Below, one piece after another: positions 5,635 to 12,950 of a DNA stretch of 25,245 nt. The notes below the pieces were generated by a model, which saw nothing but the letters and a program-made list of their open reading frames with translations, ran no database searches and had not been told where the DNA came from. Each line of letters begins with the position of its first letter. Position 1 is the first letter of the stretch. A program made the translations under genes and the position numbers. Source of the DNA: Bacteroidales bacterium UBA6428 (GTDB lineage: Bacteria; Bacteroidota; Bacteroidia; Bacteroidales; UBA932); contig DJOW01000016.1 in the NCBI GenBank assembly GCA_002437305.1, positions 43,804 through 69,048 on the forward strand, given 5' to 3'.

Positions 5635-7248
5635 CTAGATCTTGATCATCGGGCTTTCGAGGGCTTTCCTTAGCTGGTCGTCGTAGCGGAGGCGGATTTT
5701 GATGCCGGCCTCCTGGAAGTGGTAGCGGACAGCGATCTCTTCCTCAATGAACGGAACGATCTCGTCTTTCTTCAGCTTCAGGAAAGTCTCCTTGTCCATC
5801 TCCAATGCTTTCTGGAGGGCGTCAAGCTCCGTGGACATATTCTTTGAAAGGCCGTCCTTTTCCAGTTCCTTCTTCATCCGGTCGAAATAGGTCCTCGCGC
5901 TTGAGCGGTAGTCGAAGTCCTTTGTCTTGGCGAAGGCCACGAAGTCGTTCCAGTCTTTGTCGGATAGGTGGAAGTCCTCGTCTGCGCTCTCGTGCGCACG
6001 CACATAGTCAAGGACATACTGCTCGATGATCCCGGAGTAGACAAGGGAGAATGTGAGGCGGCTGTAGTCGTGTCCCTCGATCTTGACATCCGGGGTGATG
6101 CCGCCGCCGTCACGCACCGTCCTGCCGTGGGCGGTCTTGAACTCATGCGTCAATGAGTCAGGAATATACCCGACGCTTCCGTCCTCGTTGCGGTGCGAGT
6201 AGTCAATCGCCTGGACGCAGCGGCCAGAAGGGGTGTAGTACTTCGCCGTGGTGACTTTGAGCTGACCGTTGTAAGGAAGCGGACGGATGCTCTGGACGAG
6301 CCCCTTGCCGAAGGTCCTTGTGCCCATAACCGTGGCTCTGTCAAGGTCTTGCAATGCTCCAGTGACAATCTCGGAAGAAGATGCCGAGCCGGAATCCACC
6401 ATCACGATGATTGGAATCCCGGTGTCAAGAGGCTCGGATGTGGTCTTGTACTCCTTCTCGGTCCCCGCCGCCTGGCCTTTGGATGAGACTACCAGTGAGC
6501 CTTTCGGAACGAAGAGCGACACGATGCTGACGGCCTCGCTCATCAGACCGCCTCCATTGCCGCGAAGGTCAAGGACCAATTTCTTCATTCCCTGATTCTT
6601 TAGCTTTAGGAAAGCGTTGCGCAGCTCTCCGGAGACGTTCTCCGTGAAGCCGCTCTGGTAGATGTACCCGGTCGTGTCGTTGAGCATTCCGGCATATTCA
6701 ATGTCGGGAAGATGGATCCTCTCGCGGGTCACCACGATGTCCACCACTTCCTTGGAACGTACTTTAAGCACTTTGAACTTTACTGTCGTGCCCGGCTTGC
6801 CCTTCATCCTGTCGGAGCATTCCTGGCTGGTGAGCCCGTGGGTGCTCTGCCCGTCGATCTCCATGATCTCGTCGCCGCAGTGAAGTCCGTACTTCTCCGC
6901 GGGGGATCCCTTGTAAGGCTCGTTGATGATGACGTTGCCATCCTTGTCCGGCTTGTAGATGAGCGCCCCGATGCCGCCGTAGGACTTGTTGATCATCATC
7001 ATCAGATCCTCGTTCTCCTCCTCCGGAATGTAGACCGTGTACGGGTCAAGGCTCTCCAGCATAGCATCGATGCCGGCACGCTCAATCCTGTCCACCGGAA
7101 GGGAATCGACATACGACCTGTTGAGTTCCTTGAGGATGGAGTTCTGGATCTCAGTCCATTTTCCGAGCTTGAAGCTCTGCGACTGCCCGAGGGCCGCGGC
7201 GCCGATGAACATGGCCAACGAGGCCGCTATCAATGATTTAATCTTCAT
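5635..7248 (-). CDS. S41 C-terminal processing peptidase with PDZ domain
   Basis: A 537-residue exported serine protease of the CtpA/Prc (S41) family, which trims or degrades envelope proteins from their C-termini. An N-terminal signal peptide (MKIKSLIAASLAMFIGAAAL) puts it in the periplasm. A PDZ domain lies at about 88-165, including the GSPAEKYGLHCGDEI carboxylate-loop region. The protease core follows. The nucleophilic serine is in VDSGSASSSEIVTGAL (about 285-299) and the general-base lysine is K315 in GTRTFGKGLVQ, preceded by the LDLRGNGGG loop near 227-234. A long C-terminal extension (about 400-537) is helical and charged, as in longer Bacteroidota members. All catalytic features are present. 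It stands alone between thrA and the WYL gene, with its own -7-like box. Confidence 0.93.
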   Translation of the reverse strand: MKIKSLIAASLAMFIGAAALGQSQSFKLGKWTEIQNSILKELNRSYVDSLPVDRIERAGIDAMLESLDPYTVYIPEEENEDLMMMINKSYGGIGALIYKPDKDGNVIINEPYKGSPAEKYGLHCGDEIMEIDGQSTHGLTSQECSDRMKGKPGTTVKFKVLKVRSKEVVDIVVTRERIHLPDIEYAGMLNDTTGYIYQSGFTENVSGELRNAFLKLKNQGMKKLVLDLRGNGGGLMSEAVSIVSLFVPKGSLVVSSKGQAAGTEKEYKTTSEPLDTGIPIIVMVDSGSASSSEIVTGALQDLDRATVMGTRTFGKGLVQSIRPLPYNGQLKVTTAKYYTPSGRCVQAIDYSHRNEDGSVGYIPDSLTHEFKTAHGRTVRDGGGITPDVKIEGHDYSRLTFSLVYSGIIEQYVLDYVRAHESADEDFHLSDKDWNDFVAFAKTKDFDYRSSARTYFDRMKKELEKDGLSKNMSTELDALQKALEMDKETFLKLKKDEIVPFIEEEIAVRYHFQEAGIKIRLRYDDQLRKALESPMIKI

Positions 7249-7297
7249 GTTCCTTGAATATGTTCCTTAATTTCCCGTTCACGTTTAAGTGGCGAAA

Positions 7298-7330
7298 GCC
7301 AAGGCACGAGCGCAACACCCGTGCCATGGC
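7298..7330 (-). promoter_or_regulatory. Hairpin in the 5' leader of the S41 protease gene
   Basis: Bases 7298-7308 pair with 7320-7330 in 10 of 11 positions (core GGCACG/CGTGCC), leaving an 11-base loop. It lies between the predicted transcription start and the start codon at 7248, so it would form in the mRNA leader. No T-run follows. A translational or stability role is inference. Confidence 0.4.
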
Positions 7331-7334
7331 CCTG

Positions 7335-7342
7335 CAAATTTA
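7335..7342 (-). promoter_or_regulatory. -7-like promoter box of the S41 protease gene
   Basis: TAAATTTG on the minus strand matches TAnnTTTG exactly. The -33 region lacks a clear TTTG. A small GGCAT/ATGCC inverted repeat (7363-7377) lies in the upstream region and could instead mark the 3' end of the thrA transcript. Confidence 0.4.
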
Positions 7343-7470
7343 AGCATTTTCCCTGATCGTTGGGCATTTCTCATGCCGGATCGACGGTTGATCTTTGACA
7401 AGATTGTGCCTTAGGGACTGTCTGGATGCGCATGAGATTCTTGGCGGCGGTCATGTATGCGGCCGATGAC

Positions 7471-10020
7471 CTATTGCAATATGTCGTTGAGGATTCCCCC
7501 CGCCGTCTGGAACGCCCCTGCTCCGGCTCCCTGGATCACGAGTGGGGAAGGGTAGAAATCCGTCGTGATGATGGCAGAATTGTCGGTTCCCATGAGATTG
7601 TAGAGAGGATGGTCGGAAGTGACATCCCTAAGGCCCATGCTGCATTTGTAGCCTGTGTTCCCCGTCTCCTCAATGCATGCGATGAAGCACTGGCGGCGAC
7701 CTTTTCCATCCGCGGCTTGCCATTGAGAGGAGAACACCTCTTCATTGTCCTCAAGCATCTTGTAGAAATCGTTCACATCTCCGGAGAAATATTCCTCTGG
7801 AAGGACAGGGATGGACTCGATGTCTTTTTCGTCAACAGGGATTCCGGCTTCTCTGGCCATTATGATGAGCTTGCGCAGCACGTCCCTTCCGCTGAGGTCA
7901 AGCCGAGGGTCCGGTTCGGTGTAGCCAGCCTCCTGTGCGTTCCGTACGACCTGGGCGAACGTGGGCTCTGAGCTGTTGACAGCCGGTCCGCCGTGGTATG
8001 TGCTGAAAATGTAGTTCATGGTTCCGCTGAGCACGGCGTCTATGCGGTGGATCCTGTCACCGGAGTTGATGCAGCGCCGGACGGATTCCAGGATCGGGAG
8101 CGCGGCTCCGACCGTCGTCTCGTATTTCAGTGACGCCCCTGTGGAAAGAGCCGCTGACTTCAATGCTGAGTATTGCGCGTAAGGTGCTGAGAATGTGATC
8201 TTGTTGCAGGCGACAACCGAGTAGCCTCTCTTGAAGAGATTGATGTACTTGTAGGATATGTCGGAGCTTGCGGTGCAGTCCACGAAGACTGAGTTCTCCA
8301 TTGACACACCGGCGAGGGCCTCGAAATAGGCGTCATCGGCCGCTGACTTTCCGCTTTCCAGCAGGCTCCTGACCTTGCCGGTCATTTCGGAGGCGGCCTC
8401 CTCGGGACTGCATCCGGATCCTGTCGTCAGATCAAGTCCCTCGGTGGAGATGACATAGCGCCTGCTGTTGCTTATCCCGATGACATTGACGCGCTTGCCT
8501 GTCCGTCTTTCGATGCTGTCCCTCTGCGAGCTGATGATTCCGAGCAGAGCCTTGCCTACAGTCCCGACCCCGGCTATGAACAGGTTGATGTTCCTTACCG
8601 GCGAGGTCTCGAAGAACTCCTCATGAATATGCCGCACAGCGGACGAGGCATCCTCCGAGGCGACAATGACCGACACGTTTCTTTCCGAAGATCCTTGGGC
8701 GATCGCGCGCACCTGCACACTGTGGCGCCCCAAGGCTGACAGCAGTCTTCCGGTCGTTCCGTACTGGTTCATTATGTCATCCCCTACAAGACATAGGATG
8801 GAATAGCCCTTTTCGACTTTCAGTGGGTTCAGTTTCCCGAGCGAGATCTCGTAGGCGAAACATTTGTCGGCCTCTTCCTTGGCCTTGTCCGCGTCGGATT
8901 CCGAGACTGCTATGCACATTGTGTGCACCGAAGAGGCTTGTGTGATGAGGATTATGTTGATTCCGCCGCGGCTCAGGGTCTCAAAGAGTCTGCTGGAAAA
9001 TCCTGGCACGCCGACCATTCCGCTGCCTTCGAGGGAAATGAGCGCGATGTTGTCCGAATTCGAGATCCCGATGACCTTGTCCTTACCGCGGGGTGGGTTC
9101 TTTTCGATGAGGGTTCCGGGAGATGTTGGGTTGAACGTGTCTTTGACGTAGATAGGAATACCTTGTGCGACAACTGGTTGAATTGTAGGAGGATAGATGA
9201 CCTTGGCTCCGAAATGCGAGAGCTCCAGGGCCGCCCTGTAGGAAATGTTGTGGATTGTCCGCGCGTTCGGCGCGAGTTTGGGGTTGGCGGTCATCATTCC
9301 CGGAACGTCAGTCCAGATTTCGAGAAGACGCGCGTCTGAGCACACGGCGAGAAGCGACGCCGTGTAGTCCGATCCGCCGCGGCCGAGTGTCGCGGTCCTG
9401 CCAAGCGGGTCTGAAGCTACGAATCCAGGGACGACGAAGAGCGAGATGATGGGGTTCGACTCAATCAAGGACTGGACGTTCTCCTCTGTGGTCTTAACGT
9501 CAACTGCGGGGGTGGTCTGGGTCGCGACCACGGTCTCCGGCATCTCCACTCGTTTCTTGACCCTTATCAACTTCCGGGCGTCAACCCATTTTGTGGAAAT
9601 GCCGAGGGAAGCGAGTTTCGCCGCTATGATTCTGGTAGACAGAAGCTCTCCGAACGACATGATCGCGTCAAGGCTCGTCTGGCTCAGCTCTCCAAGAAGA
9701 CGCACGCCATGCGCGATGCTGCGCAGGGAGTCAAATTCCTTCCTGCATGTTTCCGTCAACTCCTCTTGCTTTTCCAAAGGCAGAAGCTCTTTGACGATTC
9801 CGATGTGCCTCTGCTGGTAGGCGTCAAGGATCTCCTTGTACTCGTCATTTCCGGACGCCGCAAGGTGTCCGGCCCTGATGAGGGCGTCCGTGAATCCGCC
9901 TATCGCGGAGCATACCAGGATTGTGCGGTCCCTTTCCACCGCAGAGTTGACGATGTCGGCCACTCTTTCCATGTTGGCGGCGTTTGCGACTGAACTGCCG
10001 CCGAATTTCAGTACTTGCAT
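7471..10020 (-). CDS. thrA: Bifunctional aspartate kinase / homoserine dehydrogenase
   Basis: An 849-residue fusion catalysing the first and third steps from aspartate to homoserine (aspartyl phosphate formation, then aspartate semialdehyde reduction with NAD(P)H). The N-terminal kinase starts with the hallmark MQVLKFGGSSVAN and continues through the TLGRGGSDYTA nucleotide/aspartate region near 213-223. A pair of ACT regulatory domains follows (about 315-460, including GMVGVPGFSSRLFETL), normally the site of end-product feedback. The dehydrogenase begins near 480 with the Rossmann motif FIAGVGTVGKALL and ends with the substrate domain (LSGTMNYIF, the AGYTEPDPRLDLSGRD motif). Somewhat longer than the roughly 810-820 residues usual for the family, with no visible frame break. 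It follows metX by 27 bases in the same direction, consistent with an operon supplying homoserine to MetX. Confidence 0.96.
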   Translation of the reverse strand: MQVLKFGGSSVANAANMERVADIVNSAVERDRTILVCSAIGGFTDALIRAGHLAASGNDEYKEILDAYQQRHIGIVKELLPLEKQEELTETCRKEFDSLRSIAHGVRLLGELSQTSLDAIMSFGELLSTRIIAAKLASLGISTKWVDARKLIRVKKRVEMPETVVATQTTPAVDVKTTEENVQSLIESNPIISLFVVPGFVASDPLGRTATLGRGGSDYTASLLAVCSDARLLEIWTDVPGMMTANPKLAPNARTIHNISYRAALELSHFGAKVIYPPTIQPVVAQGIPIYVKDTFNPTSPGTLIEKNPPRGKDKVIGISNSDNIALISLEGSGMVGVPGFSSRLFETLSRGGINIILITQASSVHTMCIAVSESDADKAKEEADKCFAYEISLGKLNPLKVEKGYSILCLVGDDIMNQYGTTGRLLSALGRHSVQVRAIAQGSSERNVSVIVASEDASSAVRHIHEEFFETSPVRNINLFIAGVGTVGKALLGIISSQRDSIERRTGKRVNVIGISNSRRYVISTEGLDLTTGSGCSPEEAASEMTGKVRSLLESGKSAADDAYFEALAGVSMENSVFVDCTASSDISYKYINLFKRGYSVVACNKITFSAPYAQYSALKSAALSTGASLKYETTVGAALPILESVRRCINSGDRIHRIDAVLSGTMNYIFSTYHGGPAVNSSEPTFAQVVRNAQEAGYTEPDPRLDLSGRDVLRKLIIMAREAGIPVDEKDIESIPVLPEEYFSGDVNDFYKMLEDNEEVFSSQWQAADGKGRRQCFIACIEETGNTGYKCSMGLRDVTSDHPLYNLMGTDNSAIITTDFYPSPLVIQGAGAGAFQTAGGILNDILQ

Positions 10021-10047
10021 ATTCGTTTTATATTTATTTTTATTTTG

Positions 10048-11163
10048 TCAGTCTTGTTGCCCGGAGGGGAAGATTTTGCCTATGATCGCACCGATCTGCC
10101 CATATTCAAGAAGAAAACCGTCATGGCCGAAGACCGAAGTTATTCCGGAGTACTCCGCGCCTGGGATGTGGGAGGCCATCTCCTTGATTTCCTCGGGAGG
10201 GAAGCAGCAGTCGCTGTCTATTCCTATGGCCGAGACTTTCGCCTTGATGCCGGAAAGAGCCTTTGCGACGCCTCCTCTGCCGCGACCCACGTTGTGGCTG
10301 TCAAATGAAAGCGAAAGGCTGTAGTAGGAATACGCGTCGAAGCGGTCGGCGAGCTTCTTTCCCTGATAGCGTTCGTAGGAGGCGGATCGTTCCGCGAACA
10401 GAGTGTCGTCATCGTTCTCGGCCTGTGTGGCGTTGTAGCCGGCATAGCTGCGGTAGGAGAGCAGGGCGATGGCGCGTGCCGCCCGCAGCCCTGCCTGTCC
10501 CCCTTTGAGCAGAATCCTCAACCGCAGGCTGGTGTCATCGTCTGGGTTTTCCGGGGAGCCATCCTTGATCAGTAATTCCGGGTGCCGGAAAGTAGGGTCA
10601 GCCTCAATGGCCATTCTCTGCGCCTCTTCCCAGGCTGTGAGCCATGGCGTTACCCTTGCGGAAGTGGCGACGAGCACAGCCCTGTCGATCGCCTCGGGCT
10701 CCGTTATGAGCCATTCCACCGTCTGGAATCCGCCGATGGATCCGCCTATGAGAAGGTCAATTCTTTCTATGCCAAGGTGCTTTCTTACCAATATGTTGGC
10801 TTTCACGATGTCCCTTATCGTGATCTTCGGGAAGTCAAGAAGGTAGTACCCGCTCCCGTCTGGTTTGAGTTCCGAGGGGCCGGACGATCCGTAGCAAGAT
10901 CCGAGTACGTTCACGCACACGACGAAATACTTTTCCGTGTCGATCACTTTCCCCGGACCGACAAGTCCCGGCCACCACTCCTCGGCGTCCGAGTTCGCCG
11001 TCAGCGCATGGCAGATCCACACGACTTTCCGTCCTTTGGCGGCACCCTTCCAGTCATTCTCGCTTTTGACCGGAGACGTGTGGAAAGCCAGCCTTATCGA
11101 GGGCAGGGCGTCGCCGCACTCAAATTCAAACGTGTGATTATGAATATATTCGTGTTTTTGCAT
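10048..11163 (-). CDS. metX: Homoserine O-acetyltransferase (MetX-type)
   Basis: A 371-residue cytosolic alpha/beta-hydrolase fold enzyme that transfers acetyl from acetyl-CoA to homoserine, committing it to methionine synthesis. The nucleophile elbow is LLIGGSIGGFQ with S142. The remainder of the triad is the aspartate in GIDSD (316 or 318) and H347 in GHDGFLLEYG. The oxyanion-side motif CHALTAN is at 51-57. Serine acyltransferases of this fold can also make O-succinylhomoserine; acetyl is the usual assignment for this subgroup. Full length with no defects. The gene lies directly upstream of thrA in the same operon, so one transcript links homoserine production and use. The upstream leader contains a stable hairpin, but no SAM riboswitch that I can recognise. 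Confidence 0.94.
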   Translation of the reverse strand: MQKHEYIHNHTFEFECGDALPSIRLAFHTSPVKSENDWKGAAKGRKVVWICHALTANSDAEEWWPGLVGPGKVIDTEKYFVVCVNVLGSCYGSSGPSELKPDGSGYYLLDFPKITIRDIVKANILVRKHLGIERIDLLIGGSIGGFQTVEWLITEPEAIDRAVLVATSARVTPWLTAWEEAQRMAIEADPTFRHPELLIKDGSPENPDDDTSLRLRILLKGGQAGLRAARAIALLSYRSYAGYNATQAENDDDTLFAERSASYERYQGKKLADRFDAYSYYSLSLSFDSHNVGRGRGGVAKALSGIKAKVSAIGIDSDCCFPPEEIKEMASHIPGAEYSGITSVFGHDGFLLEYGQIGAIIGKIFPSGQQD

Positions 11164-11196
11164 GGCAGCACATTATTTCTTTGTGAATATGATTGC

Positions 11197-11220
11197 GTGT
11201 CCACCGGAAACGTGGAGCAC
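11197..11220 (-). promoter_or_regulatory. Leader hairpin upstream of metX
   Basis: On the minus strand GTG-C-TCCAC pairs with GTGGACAC around the 7-base loop GTTTCCG, an 8-bp stem with one bulged base. It lies 34-57 bases before the metX start codon. It does not resemble the SAM-II consensus sometimes found before this gene; a different regulatory element or a simple leader stem are both possible. Confidence 0.35.
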
Positions 11221-11452
11221 ATGGTTTTCTCCGTCACGCAAAGTGGCGTCGGAAAATTCAATTATTGATTCTGGATGATTTTCCGGCCGCACGTCCCGGG
11301 CGGTTACGGACAAGATAAACATATGCAACTTAGCGTTGCATTCGCATGGACATCATGGATATGAAGTACGTGTTTCTCATTTTGCGCTGCAATTTAGAAG
11401 TTTTTTCCCGGATTTCCAAAAACAGTTCCAGTCTGAGATGATTTGATGACTC

Positions 11453-11460
11453 TAAATTTG
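11453..11460 (+). promoter_or_regulatory. -7-like promoter box of rdgB-recO
   Basis: TAAATTTG matches TAnnTTTG; transcription would start near 11467, 52 bases before the rdgB ATG. No TTTG is present at the expected -33 position. The region to its left up to 11163 is the divergent intergenic space shared with metX and also contains the inverted repeat GCAAC/GTTGC at about 11324-11338. Confidence 0.4.
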
Positions 11461-11518
11461 GTAAAACAACGCATTCTGCGGATATTTGCAGAAGTGTACA
11501 AACAGATTTTCAGACAAC

Positions 11519-12127
11519 ATGACAAAAATAGTTTTCGCGACGGGCAACCGTGGTAAGCTGAGGGAGGCTTCCGAGATTCTGGGTGAAGGGTTTGAACTGA
11601 TGACTCCGGCGGATTTCGGAATCACGGAGGACATTCCGGAGACTGGGACGACCTTGGAGGAGAACTCGTTCCAGAAGGCACGCTATATTTGCGACAGGAA
11701 AGGATGCGACTGCTTCGCGGACGACACGGGGCTGGAGGTGGACGCGCTCGGAGGCGCTCCGGGTGTCTACACGGCGCGTTATGCCGGACCTTCAAAGGAC
11801 TTCAATCAGAACATGGACAAGGTGCTTCACGAGCTCGCCAAATTGGAGGCCGCAGGGCAGGAGGTCAGCCGCAGGGCTCGCTTCCGCAGTGTCGTGACCC
11901 TCATCGTGAACGGAGAGGTGCACCAGTTCGAGGGCACGATGGAAGGCACGATCGCCCGTGAGAAATCCGGCAGGGGAGGCTTCGGCTATGACCCCATCTT
12001 CATTCCGGATGAATATCCCGGACTCACCGCCGCCGACATCACCGAGGAGCAGAAAAACGAGATCTCGCACCGGGGTAAGGCCTTGAGGGCTATGGCTCAG
12101 TGGCTTCAGCGGCGGACCGCTCTTTAA
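11519..12127 (+). CDS. rdgB: XTP/dITP diphosphatase (RdgB/HAM1)
   Basis: A 202-residue house-cleaning nucleotide pyrophosphatase that hydrolyses dITP, XTP and related deaminated purine triphosphates to monophosphates, keeping hypoxanthine and xanthine out of DNA and RNA. The family signature opens the protein (MTKIVFATGNRGKLREASEI). The metal- and substrate-binding segment CFADDTGLEVDALGGAPGVYTARYAG follows, and the C-terminal GRGGFGYDPIF and SHRGKALRAM motifs are intact. I chose the ATG at 11519 because an upstream in-frame TTG at 11486 adds residues outside the family. recO follows after 10 bases, suggesting a small genome-maintenance operon. Confidence 0.95.
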   Translation: MTKIVFATGNRGKLREASEILGEGFELMTPADFGITEDIPETGTTLEENSFQKARYICDRKGCDCFADDTGLEVDALGGAPGVYTARYAGPSKDFNQNMDKVLHELAKLEAAGQEVSRRARFRSVVTLIVNGEVHQFEGTMEGTIAREKSGRGGFGYDPIFIPDEYPGLTAADITEEQKNEISHRGKALRAMAQWLQRRTAL

Positions 12128-12137
12128 CGACTGTCCG

Positions 12138-12788
12138 ATGCGCTATAAGGCTGAACTCATCGTCATCGGCCACACAAAAGTCGGTGAGAGTTCCATAGTC
12201 CTGCACACCATCAGTCGGGAATATGGAAGACGGGGCTTCCTTGTGAAGGTGAGCGCCAAGGCGGCCATGGCTCTTTTCCTGCCTCTGAATATTCTTGAGG
12301 CGGAAGTCACCGAGAATCCGAAGTCGGATCTCTGGTTCGCGCGCAACTTCGCAAGCGTCAATCCTCTCGTGGGGATTCGCGGGAATATCCACAAGAACAC
12401 GATGACCCTCTTTATGAGCGAGGTGCTTTTCCGTGTGATAAAGGATCAGACCAACGAGGATGGGTTGACGGACTGGCTGAAGAAAAGCATCCTGACTTTG
12501 GATGCCCTCCAGAGCGACTTCGCCAATTTCCACCTTTGGTTCCTGCTTGAACTCGGCTCCGTCCTCGGATTCAATCCTGACACAATCGGCCTCGCGCCAT
12601 TCTCAGGCAAGCATCTTGACCATATAAAGTCCCTGTTGGCCAGCTCGTTCGGCGAGGCTATGCTGCTCCCGTTAAGGGGCTCTGACCGCAACGAGATCGC
12701 AGAATGCATCCTCAAGTACATCGAACACCACACGGAATCCTCCGTCAACGTCCGCTCCCTGGCCGTGCTCAGGGACATCTATGGGTAG
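12138..12788 (+). CDS. recO: DNA repair protein RecO
   Basis: A 216-residue RecO, which loads RecA onto SSB-coated single-stranded DNA and anneals complementary strands in the RecFOR pathway. The N-terminal OB-fold is clear (RYKAELIVIGHTKVGESSIV, then the YGRRGFLVKVSAK strand). The helical C-terminal domain follows (FHLWFLLELGSVLGFNPD). The zinc-binding cysteines present in many RecO proteins are absent, as is common in Bacteroidota, and the protein is at the short end of the family. It starts 10 bases after rdgB and is probably translated from the same mRNA. Confidence 0.88.
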   Translation: MRYKAELIVIGHTKVGESSIVLHTISREYGRRGFLVKVSAKAAMALFLPLNILEAEVTENPKSDLWFARNFASVNPLVGIRGNIHKNTMTLFMSEVLFRVIKDQTNEDGLTDWLKKSILTLDALQSDFANFHLWFLLELGSVLGFNPDTIGLAPFSGKHLDHIKSLLASSFGEAMLLPLRGSDRNEIAECILKYIEHHTESSVNVRSLAVLRDIYG

Positions 12789-12856
12789 AGAAGCCCGGGA
12801 AGTGCGGATCGCTCCTGGTTTGATCCTCCGGAGCATGGGGCAGCATCAAGATTTTT

Positions 12857-12887
12857 TTTGTCGGATGAAGGTTTTTGTCTATATTGC
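12857..12887 (+). promoter_or_regulatory. Predicted promoter of the SusC/SusD operon
   Basis: TTTG at 12857-12860 (at the end of an eight-T run) is followed after 19 bases by TATATTGC at 12880-12887, a good but imperfect Bacteroidetes promoter. The predicted start near 12894 falls inside the palindrome at 12889-12908, giving a leader of about 57 bases before the ATG at 12951. Confidence 0.55.
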
Positions 12888-12923
12888 ATGACTATTATAT
12901 AATAGTCAATATTGCATAACTAT
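12881..12923 (+). promoter_or_regulatory. Operator-like palindrome flanked by direct repeats before susC
   Basis: TGACTATTATATAATAGTCA at 12889-12908 is a perfect 20-bp palindrome. Overlapping its left side and following its right side are two copies of a 15-bp direct repeat, ATATTGCATGACTAT (12881-12895) and ATATTGCATAACTAT (12909-12923), differing at one base. Position over the -7 box and start point fits a repressor site, or an RNA hairpin at the very 5' end of the mRNA. No regulator gene is adjacent. Confidence 0.5.
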
Positions 12924-12950
12924 AATAACAGTAACCAAATCGACCTTTTT

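Noticed and set aside
7426..7971. 181-residue plus-strand frame over the 3' end of thrA
   Set aside because: Complement of the well-supported homoserine dehydrogenase domain; no family resemblance.
11164..11340. SAM riboswitch before metX
   Set aside because: Searched by eye for SAM-II-like conserved blocks; none found.
12806..12859. recO terminator formed by GCTCC/GGAGC and an eight-T run
   Set aside because: The stem is short, competing pairings exist and the T-run is 17 bases away; the T-run is better explained as part of the next promoter.
12881..12923. Invertible-promoter repeat or transposon end
   Set aside because: The repeats are adjacent to each other, there is no distant inverted partner in the window and no recombinase gene nearby.
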